Positions 24,442 to 33,816 of a stretch of 64,000 bases of DNA are shown piece after piece; the first letter of the stretch is position 1; every line of letters begins with the position of its first letter. The notes beneath the pieces were generated by a model, which did no database searches, was not told the DNA's origin, and worked only from the letters and a program-made list of their open reading frames with translations. The position numbers were made by a program, and so were the translations under genes. Source of the stretch: Sphingomonas mollis (GTDB taxonomy: Bacteria; Pseudomonadota; Alphaproteobacteria; Sphingomonadales; Sphingomonadaceae). The stretch covers positions 1-64,000 of the forward strand of contig NZ_JAELXS010000002.1 of NCBI RefSeq assembly GCF_016427505.1, written 5' to 3'.

Positions 24442-27045
24442 ATGGCGACGAACTACCGGAAGCCGACGCTTGGGCGAGCGTATGATTACTCGAATAGCAA
24501 GTTGGTCAACAACGCTAATGATTTGTATAATCCGCAGGGCGGCGGCGACGCGGAACTGATGCGGCAGTGGCACCTGAAGCAGTTGGGTGACATCGGGACG
24601 ATCTGGAAGGATTTCACCGGCAAGGGCGTAAGCGTCGGCGTGTACGATGAGGGGGTTCAGAAGGCGCACTGGGACCTCGACGGCAATTACGACTCGTCGA
24701 AGCATGTCGTCATCAACGGAACGGCGATCGACGGGAGCATCCCCACCGGACCGCATGGTACGTCGGTAAGCGGACTGATCGCCGCCGAGCGCAATGGGCG
24801 CGGTGGGGTCGGCGTCGCCTATGACGCCAAGGTCACCGGCGTGAACATCTTCGATACCGATTCGCCACTCGATATCAACGGCAGTAACACCGCGGCCAGG
24901 GAAAGTGCGCTGCGGCAGGCGAACCAGTTCGACGTCGTCAATCATAGCTGGGCCGCCACAGCCCTGTACGGAATACACGCGACTTACAGTTCGCGTTCCA
25001 ATCCGGATAGCTACTCCAGCTTTCTGGCGCGAACCTTCGACTATGTCGCGGAGACCGGGCGCGGTGGACTGGGGACGGTCACCGTCATGGCGGCGGGAAA
25101 CGATAACCGGCTCAGCGAGGCTCACGCCGGCGTTGCCGATCGCCATGCGATCGCGGTGGGGGCGTACCGGCAGGTGGATGGCGTCTCGTCCTATTACAGC
25201 AATCACGGTGCGCATCTGCTGGTGTCGGCGCCGTCCAGCGATTTCGACATCATCGGTGGCACGGGGGTGGTCACCACCGATCTGCTGGGGGCCGCCGGCT
25301 ACAACTGGTCGACCGAGCCCGAAGCGGCCAACGATTATACCGATCAGTTCGGCGGCACGTCTGCGGCGACACCGATCGTCAGTGGTGTAGTCTCGCTGAT
25401 GCTAAGCGCCAACGACAATCTTGGCTGGCGCGACGTGCAGAATATCCTAGCCGCCTCGGCCAAGATGCCGATCGCCTTCGAGACCGGACAGGTCGCGATC
25501 GGATTGGCTGAGAACGGCGTTCGTAGCGAGTTCATCATGAACAATACATCGTTCAAGCTGGCCGGCGCGGACGCGAACTGGAACGGCGGCAGGATGCACT
25601 TCAGCAACGATTACGGCTATGGTGCGGTGGACGCCTATAATGCCGTTCGCATGGCCGAGGTATGGGGACTCTTCGCGGCTGCAAAGACGTCCGCCAACGA
25701 AGTGCATGAAACTCAGCAAGCGTTGATCGGATTAAGTTCTTCATCCGATTTCTATTTAAGCAATTATAGCACATCGTTCAACGATGTTATGATTGGCAAT
25801 GCAACCACAAAATCCTTTGAGGTTGAAAAGGATGTCGCGCTTGAACGGCTAGACCTTACAGTTAGTTTCTCTTACGATAGCACTTTTGAGCGAAAGGGAA
25901 CATTTTCAAACGGTATCCAGACCGGGGTAGATACCGGGCTGCTTCTTAGCCAGTTCAAGTTGACCGCCCCCGACGGAAGCACCGCATTCGTACCAACGAC
26001 GGGGTCGTTGGTCGAGGTCGATCCCGGTACCCAAGAGTTTACACTCGGGTTTAGCGGGTTGCGGGGCGTAGAAAGCAAAGGGAAGTGGGCGCTGGATTTT
26101 TCGGCATTGGATGTCGTAATCGACGTTCAATACGCTCCCGGGGTTAGTCAATCGACGAAGGTCGACAATAAGCTGACCGTGAGCAGCGTGAAGCTGGATA
26201 TGTATGGTTCCGAAGTGACGAACGACGACGTGTATACCTACACGAACGAGTTCTTCACGATGACCGACATCAAGGGCCAGTCAGGGCGCAAGGCGCTGGT
26301 GGACACCGATGGCGGCACCGACTGGATCAATGCGGCCGCCGTGTCGCATGATATTGCGCTATCGCTGGTCGGCGGCCAGGCGACCGCCTTTGACGGCGAA
26401 AAGGCCTTCACCATCGGTCGCACCAGTGTAATCGAAGGCGCGGTGACCGGTGACGGCAACGATACGTTGATCGGCAACCGTTACGACAATTACCTGTATG
26501 CCATGCGCGGCAACGACACGCTGAACGGCGGCGGCGGCAACGACTACCTGTTCGGCGGCACCGGCGGCGACCGGTTCCTTTTCGACAACGGGGGCACCAG
26601 CGGCAAGGATACCGTGCTCGACTTCTCCCGGGGAGACATGGTTGCGACGCAGACGGCGCTGCGTGGTATGGGGACCGACGGCAAGGTCACCGTCGCCAAC
26701 AACGCTACCCTGCTGCTCGACGGACTGTTGACGGGCGATACGGTGCTGCTGAGCCAGAACAAGGGCGCGGTGCTTCAGTCGATGGGCCAGAAGGACGGTT
26801 ACTTCTGGTATTCGTACCTTTCGGGTGCTGACCTAAATCCGAACCAGGTGATCAGGGAGGTGTCGTTCCAACCCGAACTAACTGCGGTTGGCGCCGTGCA
26901 GGCGATGACTTCCGCGGATCACTTCGGGGGTGAAGCGGGACCGACCGGTGCGACGTTGGCCGGATCAATCGATGATCACGGCAGCTTCTACCTGTACGAC
27001 GCGATGTCGGGCTCGATGAGCGGCGGCGTGTTGCTCCACGCCTGA
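24442..27045 (+). CDS. type I-secreted S8 subtilase with C-terminal RTX repeats
   Basis: Encodes an 867-residue secreted serine protease. There is no signal peptide, as expected for type I export. The subtilisin domain (about residues 50-410) has Asp69 in VGVYDEG, His105 in GPHGTSVSG, oxyanion Asn220 in MAAGN and Ser307 in GGTSAATPIVSG. Residues of about 430-590 look like a P-domain-type beta sandwich. Residues of about 668-715 carry RTX nonapeptides (GDGNDTLIG, RGNDTLNGGGGNDYLFGG), which bind calcium and act with the C-terminal tail as the secretion signal. The start has AGGGAGAATGGAAG before it. TolC, ABC and HlyD-type genes follow on the same strand. The segment about 25.7-26.2 kb is less GC-rich than the flanks. 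Confidence 0.95.
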   Translation: MATNYRKPTLGRAYDYSNSKLVNNANDLYNPQGGGDAELMRQWHLKQLGDIGTIWKDFTGKGVSVGVYDEGVQKAHWDLDGNYDSSKHVVINGTAIDGSIPTGPHGTSVSGLIAAERNGRGGVGVAYDAKVTGVNIFDTDSPLDINGSNTAARESALRQANQFDVVNHSWAATALYGIHATYSSRSNPDSYSSFLARTFDYVAETGRGGLGTVTVMAAGNDNRLSEAHAGVADRHAIAVGAYRQVDGVSSYYSNHGAHLLVSAPSSDFDIIGGTGVVTTDLLGAAGYNWSTEPEAANDYTDQFGGTSAATPIVSGVVSLMLSANDNLGWRDVQNILAASAKMPIAFETGQVAIGLAENGVRSEFIMNNTSFKLAGADANWNGGRMHFSNDYGYGAVDAYNAVRMAEVWGLFAAAKTSANEVHETQQALIGLSSSSDFYLSNYSTSFNDVMIGNATTKSFEVEKDVALERLDLTVSFSYDSTFERKGTFSNGIQTGVDTGLLLSQFKLTAPDGSTAFVPTTGSLVEVDPGTQEFTLGFSGLRGVESKGKWALDFSALDVVIDVQYAPGVSQSTKVDNKLTVSSVKLDMYGSEVTNDDVYTYTNEFFTMTDIKGQSGRKALVDTDGGTDWINAAAVSHDIALSLVGGQATAFDGEKAFTIGRTSVIEGAVTGDGNDTLIGNRYDNYLYAMRGNDTLNGGGGNDYLFGGTGGDRFLFDNGGTSGKDTVLDFSRGDMVATQTALRGMGTDGKVTVANNATLLLDGLLTGDTVLLSQNKGAVLQSMGQKDGYFWYSYLSGADLNPNQVIREVSFQPELTAVGAVQAMTSADHFGGEAGPTGATLAGSIDDHGSFYLYDAMSGSMSGGVLLHA

Positions 27046-27057
27046 ACTCCTCCCTCT

Positions 27058-27091
27058 CCCGGGCGGGTGACCTCGCCTGCCCGGGCCTTTT
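27058..27091 (+). terminator. intra-locus terminator between subtilase and tolC-like gene
   Basis: A GC-rich hairpin CCCGGGC / GCCCGGG, extended inward by further pairs, is followed by CCTTTT at 27086-27091. It starts 13 bases after the subtilase stop. Partial termination here would give more protease message than exporter message, a common layout in RTX loci; that effect is inferred. Confidence 0.6.
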
Positions 27092-27128
27092 CCTCTTCCG
27101 GCCGATCGCCGGACTCCGGAGATGACCG

Positions 27129-28676
27129 TTGCTGCGCCGTGTCGTCATCCTCATCTTTCTTTTACCCACTTCCGGTGCCGATGCGGAAACGCTGGCGGAT
27201 GCGATTGTCGACGCTTACCGGAACAATCCGCAACTCCAGTCGCAGCGTGCAGAATTGCGCGCGCTTGATGAAGGCGTGATCCAGGCGTCGGCGCCGTATC
27301 GCATGAGTGCGGGCGTAAGCGCGACGATCGGCTATAACGATCGACTGCAACGGAGCGCTTTCTCGGAAGGCTTTTCCCGTTTCGAACAGCGATCCATGGG
27401 TGCGTTGCTGTCGGTGACGCAATTGCTGAGCAGCGGCGGGCGCACCGCAGCACAGGTGTCGGCGACCGAGGCCGAGGTGCTGGCCGGACGCGAGCGCTTG
27501 CGTGAGGCCGAGAACCAGACGCTGTTCCAGGTAGTGGACGCGTACGTGGCAGCGCGCCGCGACCTTGAACTGGTCGAGATCCAGTCACGCTCCGCTGCCT
27601 CCTACCGGCGGCAGGTGGAGCAGGCGCGTCTGCGCGAACGCGAGGGCGACCTGACGGGCACCGACGTTGCGCAGGCCGAGGCACAACTACTCATCATCGA
27701 GGCGGCCCTGGCGCAGACGCAGGCAAGCCTGGAGCAGAGTCGATCGCGCTTTGCCGCGGTGGTGGGGCGCAACCCCGGCACGCTGGAGCCGCCCCCGCCA
27801 TTGCCCGGCGTGCCCGGCTCGGTCGATCTCGGCTATGTACTCGCAGAGCGTGAGAGCCCGATCCTGTGGCAGGCGATTCTGACCGAGCGCGCCAGCCGGC
27901 ACCGCATCGCCGCCGAGCGCGCCGAGCGGCATCCGACGATCAGCGCGCAGGGGAGTTTCGGCTATGTCAATCCGCTGAGCTATCAGGTCCGGGATCTCGG
28001 ACGTACGGTGTCGGGAGGACTGACCGTCACGGTGCCGCTGTTGACGCAAGGGGTGGTCGGCTCGCGAGTGCGCGCTGCGATCGCGCAACAGCAATCGGCC
28101 GCCTTCCTGGTCGCGGATGCGCGGCGCAGCGTCGATGCCGGGTTGCTCAATGCGTGGAACCAGATCGTTACCGCCGACCGCCAGATCGACATAGGCGAGG
28201 CGGCGGTGCGCGCGGCCCGGCTGGCCCTCGACGGGGTTCGGCGTGCGTTTGCGGAGGGATTCCGCTCGAGTTTCGAGCTGATCGACTCCGAACAGCGGCT
28301 GCTGAATGCGCAGGTGATCGTCGCAAACGCGCGCTATGGGCGGTATGCGGGGGAGGCGACGCTGCTGGCGCTGCTGGGACGGTTGCAGGCCGCGACGCTG
28401 ATACCCGACGCGCCGCGCTACGACCCTGAGGAAAACCTCAAGCACAACAAGGCGTGGCAGTTCGGGCCTTTCGAGCCGCTGTTGCACGTTATCGACAGAC
28501 CGCAGCAGCCGAGCGATCGCTCGCGCGCGGCGCCGGTACTGCCTGCGCCGACGGGGGCGCGGCTCGCGTCCGCGGCGCCGGCTGTCGCCGGTCGTCCGCT
28601 GGCGCGCCGGCTGCCGCTGGCCGACGCGCCCGCGCTTCCCGACACGACCACCGGCGCCCCGCAGGAGACACCATGA
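27129..28676 (+). CDS. TolC-family outer-membrane efflux protein of the type I system
   Basis: Encodes a 515-residue TolC/AprF/PrtF-type protein with a signal peptide (MLRRVVILIFLLPTSGADA), two repeated coiled-coil plus beta halves (ETLADAIVDAYRNNPQLQSQ is the classical start) and DLTGTDVAQAEAQL in the first repeat. It forms the outer-membrane channel through which the subtilase leaves. The start is a TTG at 27129 with GGAG about 8 bases upstream; no in-frame ATG is suitable. The last 60 or so residues are a Pro/Ala-rich low-complexity tail beyond the usual family end. Its stop overlaps the ATG of the PEP-CTERM gene (ATGA). Confidence 0.92.
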   Translation: MLRRVVILIFLLPTSGADAETLADAIVDAYRNNPQLQSQRAELRALDEGVIQASAPYRMSAGVSATIGYNDRLQRSAFSEGFSRFEQRSMGALLSVTQLLSSGGRTAAQVSATEAEVLAGRERLREAENQTLFQVVDAYVAARRDLELVEIQSRSAASYRRQVEQARLREREGDLTGTDVAQAEAQLLIIEAALAQTQASLEQSRSRFAAVVGRNPGTLEPPPPLPGVPGSVDLGYVLAERESPILWQAILTERASRHRIAAERAERHPTISAQGSFGYVNPLSYQVRDLGRTVSGGLTVTVPLLTQGVVGSRVRAAIAQQQSAAFLVADARRSVDAGLLNAWNQIVTADRQIDIGEAAVRAARLALDGVRRAFAEGFRSSFELIDSEQRLLNAQVIVANARYGRYAGEATLLALLGRLQAATLIPDAPRYDPEENLKHNKAWQFGPFEPLLHVIDRPQQPSDRSRAAPVLPAPTGARLASAAPAVAGRPLARRLPLADAPALPDTTTGAPQETP

Positions 28677-29203
28677 AGATCAGACTTTCACTGCTCACCG
28701 CGATTGCCGTCGCGGCGGTTTCCACCCAGGCCGCGGCGGCCGACCTTCTGTATGCGCTGACCCCGCAGGCGACGGGCGGCTATCGTGCGACGTGGCAGAT
28801 GGCGCTGAATCCAACACCGACACAGGTCGTCGACGGCGAGGGCTTCGCACTCGAGCGCGTGAGCGGTACGTTCCCGCGCGCCATCAACGGCGACGCCTAT
28901 CTTGACTTCTTCTTCGCGACGAACGGCGGCGGGCTGGTGATCTCGGATGCCGACGGGCCGGGTATCCTGACAACGCTGTATGGCGGGCAGTTGTACGGCG
29001 GCCCCGAGGCGACGCCGATGATGCTGCGCGGCACATTCACGCTGACCAGGAGGCAAGATGGCGGATCGCGCTACACGCTGAACGTGACCGACGTGCCACT
29101 TGCGGTGCCCGAACCGGCGACATGGGCACTGCTGCTCAGCGGATTTGCGCTGACCGGCGCCGCGCTGCGCCGGCACTCTCGCACCACCGTCCGCTACGCC
29201 TGA
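28673..29203 (+). CDS. PEPxxWA-CTERM sorting-domain protein
   Basis: Encodes a 176-residue exported protein. It has an N-terminal signal peptide (cleavage near TQAAAA), a beta-rich body and a C-terminal sorting signal VPEPATWALLLSGFALTGAA followed by basic residues (LRRHSR). This tripartite tail is the substrate of exosortase-type enzymes, which process and anchor such proteins in the envelope. It starts in the stop codon of the TolC-like gene and sits between it and the ABC exporter, an unusual place for a PEP-CTERM gene. The body belongs to no family I recognise. No exosortase is encoded in this window. Confidence 0.85.
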   Translation: MKIRLSLLTAIAVAAVSTQAAAADLLYALTPQATGGYRATWQMALNPTPTQVVDGEGFALERVSGTFPRAINGDAYLDFFFATNGGGLVISDADGPGILTTLYGGQLYGGPEATPMMLRGTFTLTRRQDGGSRYTLNVTDVPLAVPEPATWALLLSGFALTGAALRRHSRTTVRYA

Positions 29204-29256
29204 CCTGCCGCGGCCGGGCGCGTCGCCCCGGCTTTCACCCGCACCCGAAAGTACCG

Positions 29257-31011
29257 ATGCTACATTCCAGCAGTTCCCATTCCGTTTCCAATCCCGTGAC
29301 AGCGGCGCTGCGCGGCGCGCGGCGGCATTTCGTGTGGGCAGCGCTGTTCAGCGGGCTGGTGAACCTGCTGTACCTGGTACCGTCGATCTTCATGCTGCAG
29401 GTCTACGACCGGGTGGTACCGACGCGCGGCGGAGCGACGCTCCTGTTCCTGATCCTGATCCTGGTCGTGTCGCTGGCGGTACTGTCGGTGCTGGACATGG
29501 CGCGGATGCGGCTGCTCCTGCGCGCCAGCGTGCAACTGGAGAAGCGCGCCGCACCTCCGATCCTGCACCGCATCCTGGGCGCCACCACCGCGTCTAGCGC
29601 GGAGCGGAGCGCGGCGATCCGCAATCTCGACACCTTGCGCGGGGTGCTGACCGGGCCGGCGATCCTGGCGCTTTTCGACGCACCCTGGGCGCCGATCTAC
29701 ATTGCTGCATGCTTCCTGCTACATCCGTGGCTGGGCGGCTTCGCGCTGTTCGCCGCGTTGCTGCTGGCCGTCGTCGCGCTGGCGGGCGAGCAAGCGACCA
29801 GGCGCGCCGCTGCCGAGACGCAGTCACGCGTCGCGGTCCAAGCGCGGATGCAGGATTATGCCGTGCAGGCGGCGGAGGTCGGGCGCGTGCTGGGCATGCG
29901 TGAGACGATCGTGAAACTGCAGCTGGACGATCGCGCCGGCCTGGTCGCGCGGCAGGGCGCCTTGGCCGAGACGTCGGGGGCGTTTCTGGCAGTCACCAAG
30001 TTTCTGCGCCAATTGTTCCAGTCGCTGGCGCTGGCGGTGGGTGCCTGGCTGGCGATCCATCAGTCGATTTCGATGGGCGCGATCTTTGCCGCCTCGCTGC
30101 TGGTCGGGCGGGCGCTGGCGCCGGTCGAGCAGATCCTGGGATCGTGGAAGAACGTGCTGTCTGCGCGTGCCGCTTATGCCGGCCTCGCCACGTTTCTGCG
30201 ACTGCCTGACGACACCGCGCCGCGCACCGCGTTGCCACGCGCGAAGGGCGCAGTGACGGTGGCGAACGTCAGCGTGCGCGTGCCGGGCAGCGACCGGCTG
30301 TTGCTGAACGACGTCAGCTTCGCGGTCGCACCCGGCGAGATCGTGGCGCTGATCGGGCCGAGCGGTGCGGGCAAGTCGACACTGCTGCGCGTGATCGCCG
30401 GCGCGATTGCGCCCGACCGTGGCGAGGTGCGCGTCGACGGAACCAGTCTCGCCGACTGGGACCGAGAGGCGCTGGGCGCGAGGGTCGGCTACACCCCGCA
30501 GACGCCGACCTTGTTCCCCGCCACCGTCACCGCGAATATCTCTCGCTTCGCCGCGGCGCGCGGTGACGGTGCACCTGCCGACATCGACGCGATGGTGGTT
30601 GCGGCCGCGATGCGCGCCGGCGCACACGAGACGATCCAGCGCTTCGCGAACGGTTATGATACGCTGCTGGCGATCCGCGAGGCTGGCGGGTTGTCCGCCG
30701 GGCAGCGTCAGTTGGTGTCGCTGTCGCGCGCGCTGTTCGGCCAACCGTCGCTACTGTTGCTCGACGAGCCCAACGCGCATCTCGACGTCAATGGCGAAGC
30801 GGCGCTGATGAAGACGCTGGCTGCGCTCCGAGCGCACGGGACCGCAATCATCGTCTCGACGCACCGCCCAAATCTGCTCCACGTCGCTGACCGCATGCTG
30901 CTGGTGCGCGACGGCACTGTCATGCCGATCGAGCAGCAAGATCCCGGCGCGCCGCCGCGCGCTGCCGGTGCGGTCACGGCCAACACGGCCAGTCAGGGAA
31001 CCGGGGCATGA
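29257..31011 (+). CDS. type I secretion ABC permease/ATPase (PrtD/AprD-like)
   Basis: Encodes 584 residues: an N-terminal membrane domain with about six helices (residues 20-300) and a C-terminal ABC ATPase with Walker A GPSGAGKST, signature LSAGQRQLVSLSRAL and Walker B LLLLDEP plus the switch His in VSTHRP. There is no C39 peptidase domain, as expected for exporters of RTX proteases. It supplies the energy and inner-membrane channel for the subtilase. The ATG at 29257 is chosen because it begins the family's usual N-terminus. The HlyD-type gene begins inside its stop codon (ATGA). Confidence 0.94.
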   Translation: MLHSSSSHSVSNPVTAALRGARRHFVWAALFSGLVNLLYLVPSIFMLQVYDRVVPTRGGATLLFLILILVVSLAVLSVLDMARMRLLLRASVQLEKRAAPPILHRILGATTASSAERSAAIRNLDTLRGVLTGPAILALFDAPWAPIYIAACFLLHPWLGGFALFAALLLAVVALAGEQATRRAAAETQSRVAVQARMQDYAVQAAEVGRVLGMRETIVKLQLDDRAGLVARQGALAETSGAFLAVTKFLRQLFQSLALAVGAWLAIHQSISMGAIFAASLLVGRALAPVEQILGSWKNVLSARAAYAGLATFLRLPDDTAPRTALPRAKGAVTVANVSVRVPGSDRLLLNDVSFAVAPGEIVALIGPSGAGKSTLLRVIAGAIAPDRGEVRVDGTSLADWDREALGARVGYTPQTPTLFPATVTANISRFAAARGDGAPADIDAMVVAAAMRAGAHETIQRFANGYDTLLAIREAGGLSAGQRQLVSLSRALFGQPSLLLLDEPNAHLDVNGEAALMKTLAALRAHGTAIIVSTHRPNLLHVADRMLLVRDGTVMPIEQQDPGAPPRAAGAVTANTASQGTGA

Positions 31012-32375
31012 CCGCTATGGCCGAAGCCTTCGTACCCGCCGCTCCCGGCCAATTGCCGGCCACCGCGCAACTGCGCGATTCGCCGCGCAACGCGTTGCTG
31101 GTGGGCGGGGTCACCACCTTCCTGTTCTTCGTCGTGCTGGGCGGCTGGGCGGCACTGACGCAACTTGATGCCGCCGCCTTTGGGCAGGGGCAGGTGACCG
31201 TAGCGGGCAACCGCCAGGTCGTCCAAAACCGTAACGGCGGCAACGTGGAAGCGATTGCGGTAAGGGAGGGGCAGCACGTGCGCGCCGGGCAGGTGCTGGT
31301 GCGGCTGTCGGCGGCCGAGGCGGTTGCTGGTGAGCGCGCGCTGGCGAGCACTGTCATCGACCTGCAAGCGCAGCGCGCAAGGCTTCAGGCTGAAATTGAG
31401 GGCGGGTCGATCCGTTGGCCGGCCGAGTTCGCCGTCGCCAATGTCGCCGACCGCATGCTGATCGAACGCGCGCAGCGTCTGCAGCTGGCACAACAGCGCG
31501 CACGCCGCGCGCTGTTGTCCGCCACTCAAGGCGTGCTGGGCCGCCAGCAGGGACAGATCACCGAGCAGCGCCGCGGCTTCGATGCGCAGGTCGACGCCAC
31601 CTCGGTGCAGCGCGCATCGCTGCAGGCGCAACTGGAAAGCACGCGCCGTCTCGCTGACCAGGGCGTGGTGTCGCGCAACAGCGTGCGTGCGCTCGAACGC
31701 TCGATCGCCGAACTCGGCGGCAGCAACGCCGATTACGTCGCGCGAAATGCAGCCCTCGGCCAGCAGATCGCCGGCACGCAGCAGCAGGCGGCCGAGGCGG
31801 CACGCAAGGCGACCGACGATGCCGCAGCGCTACTGCGCGATACGCAGTTCCGCCTGAACGAGGCGCTGCCACGGCTCGCGGCGGCGCGCGACCAGCTCGA
31901 GCGCACATTGGTGCGCGCGCCGGTCGCCGGGCGCGTCGTCAACCTGCGGCTGTTCTCGCCCGGGGCTGTCGTCCAGCCCGGGCAGGAGATCCTCGAAATC
32001 GTTCCCGACGCTGCCCCGCTCGTCGTCAGCGCGCGCTTCGCGCCAGAGGATATCGACGGCGTCCAGGCAGGGCGCGAGGCCGGGGTAAAGCTGCTCTCGC
32101 TTCACGAACGCGACCTGCCGATCCTCACGGGAACGATCCGCACCGTCTCCGCCGACAGCGTCCGCGACCAGGCAACCGGCACCAGCTTCTTCACCGCCGA
32201 ACTCGTCGTCCCCGACAGTCAGGTCGCGATGCTCCGCCGCATTCGCGGCGCCGACACCGGCATCCGGCCGGGCGTCCCCGTCCAGGTAACCGTCAAACTC
32301 CGTGCCAGGACCGCACTGCAATACTTCCTCGATCCCGTCACCGAAGCGACCTCGCACTCCTTCCATGAGCGATGA
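31008..32375 (+). CDS. HlyD/PrtE-type periplasmic adaptor of the type I system
   Basis: Encodes 455 residues: a cytoplasmic N-terminus, one transmembrane helix (about residues 30-52, TTFLFFVVLGGWAAL), a lipoyl-like half motif around GGNVEAIAVREGQHVRAGQVL, a long coiled coil (about 95-290) and a second lipoyl half and beta-barrel domain with LVRAPVAGRVVNL. This is the membrane-fusion protein that links the ABC exporter with the TolC-like channel. It begins within the ABC stop codon; a second ATG nine bases on is an alternative start. Confidence 0.94.
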   Translation: MTAMAEAFVPAAPGQLPATAQLRDSPRNALLVGGVTTFLFFVVLGGWAALTQLDAAAFGQGQVTVAGNRQVVQNRNGGNVEAIAVREGQHVRAGQVLVRLSAAEAVAGERALASTVIDLQAQRARLQAEIEGGSIRWPAEFAVANVADRMLIERAQRLQLAQQRARRALLSATQGVLGRQQGQITEQRRGFDAQVDATSVQRASLQAQLESTRRLADQGVVSRNSVRALERSIAELGGSNADYVARNAALGQQIAGTQQQAAEAARKATDDAAALLRDTQFRLNEALPRLAAARDQLERTLVRAPVAGRVVNLRLFSPGAVVQPGQEILEIVPDAAPLVVSARFAPEDIDGVQAGREAGVKLLSLHERDLPILTGTIRTVSADSVRDQATGTSFFTAELVVPDSQVAMLRRIRGADTGIRPGVPVQVTVKLRARTALQYFLDPVTEATSHSFHER

Positions 32376-32451
32376 AGCACACACACGGGCGCCGCGGCCC
32401 CTGCAGCCTGCCGACGCGTCGCGACCACCGATCTGGAACGGACGGGATGGC

Positions 32452-33759
32452 ATGAGCATCGATTTTACGAAACGGTTGGGCCTGGCATTGCTGACCACTT
32501 CGGTGGCGCTTGCGGCGTCGTCCACACCGGCGATTGCGGACTCCTTGTCTCCGGATATGCGTGCTGCAACATTGTTGCCGACCGTCCTGCTCGGCCAAGC
32601 CGCCCTGGCCGAGGAGCGACGCGAACCCGCCGGCCACGCGCTGCGCGCGTCGCTGAGCAGGGAGGAAGCCGATCGCGCGATCGCGTTGCTGACCGCGGAA
32701 CGTTTCCGCTCGATCGAGCGACAGGATCGCGGCGCGCTCGCCGCAAAGGCGATCACGCTGGGCGACAGGACGCTGCGCTGGGAGAGCAAGGTCTTTGGGG
32801 CAGTGCCTCCGGGCGGGCATAGCCTGTGGATCTCGCTTCACGGCGGCGGCAACGCGCCACCGGCAGTGAACGATCAGCAATGGCGCAACCAGATCTCGCT
32901 GTATGAGCCTGCGGAGGGGATCTATCTCGCCCCTCGTGCGCCCACCGATACGTGGAACCTGTGGCATGAGGCGCACATCGATCCGTTGCTCCAGCGCCTG
33001 ATCGATGCGCAGGTGGCGATCAACGGCGTCGATCCGAACCGGGTATACATCCTGGGATATTCGGCCGGTGGTGACGGTGTGTGGCAGCTGGCACCGCGGA
33101 TGGCCGACCGCTTCGCCGCGGCGGCGATGATGGCCGGCCACCCGGGCGATGCATCGCTGCTGCCGTTGAGGAACCTGCCGTTCGCGATCTTCATGGGCGG
33201 CGAGGATGCCGCTTACGATCGCAACCGCCTGGCGGCGGAAAAGACGGCCGAAATGACGCGCCTCCATTCCGCCGATCCGGGCGGCTATGTGTCGATGTCG
33301 CGCATTTACCCCGGGCTGCCTCATTGGATGAACCGCAGGGATGCCGAGGCGCTGCCGTGGATGGCGCAGTTCACCCGCGATCCCTGGCCCACGCGGCTCG
33401 TGTGGGTTCAGGATGATGTGCGCAACGATCGTTTCTACTGGCTGCAAATACCGCCCGACGCTTCTGTCAGGCCCGGTGTCCGGATGGACGCCCGCGTCGA
33501 TGAACAGACGATCGCGCTGACCGGCGACGTGCCGCCGGGGACGGCGCTTCGTCTGTCCGACCGCCTCGTCGACCTCGATCGCCCGATCCGGGTGACGGTC
33601 AACGGGCGCAAGGCGTTCGAGGGGCGGGTGATGCGCACGGCGGAGGCGATCCGCGCCTCGCTGCGCGAACGCGCCGATCCCGGCAGCGCGGCGACCGCCA
33701 TACTGCGGCTTGGAACGGCGAGCGCGAAGCGGCCACCCGCTGCGCCGCGGAACCAATAG
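32452..33759 (+). CDS. secreted alpha/beta hydrolase (poly-ester depolymerase/peptidase-like)
   Basis: Encodes 435 residues with a signal peptide (MSIDFTKRLGLALLTTSVAL, cleavage near TPAIADS). The hydrolase core shows the oxyanion region LWISLHGGGN (about residue 125), nucleophile Ser204 in GYSAGGDG and a likely catalytic His in LPHWMN. The arrangement is like that of polyhydroxybutyrate-depolymerase-type esterases and some secreted peptidases; the exact substrate is unknown. The C-terminal 90 residues form a beta-type extension. The ATG at 32452 gives a clean signal peptide; an earlier ATG at 32365 overlaps the HlyD stop and would add 29 residues. It follows the exporter operon and is co-directional with a TonB receptor, suggesting extracellular degradation and uptake. 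Confidence 0.8.
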   Translation: MSIDFTKRLGLALLTTSVALAASSTPAIADSLSPDMRAATLLPTVLLGQAALAEERREPAGHALRASLSREEADRAIALLTAERFRSIERQDRGALAAKAITLGDRTLRWESKVFGAVPPGGHSLWISLHGGGNAPPAVNDQQWRNQISLYEPAEGIYLAPRAPTDTWNLWHEAHIDPLLQRLIDAQVAINGVDPNRVYILGYSAGGDGVWQLAPRMADRFAAAAMMAGHPGDASLLPLRNLPFAIFMGGEDAAYDRNRLAAEKTAEMTRLHSADPGGYVSMSRIYPGLPHWMNRRDAEALPWMAQFTRDPWPTRLVWVQDDVRNDRFYWLQIPPDASVRPGVRMDARVDEQTIALTGDVPPGTALRLSDRLVDLDRPIRVTVNGRKAFEGRVMRTAEAIRASLRERADPGSAATAILRLGTASAKRPPAAPRNQ

Positions 33760-33816
33760 CGCGCCAGAGACACATGAGATCGCGGCGTGGAAGCGCCGGA
33801 TAAGGGGGAGATTGAC

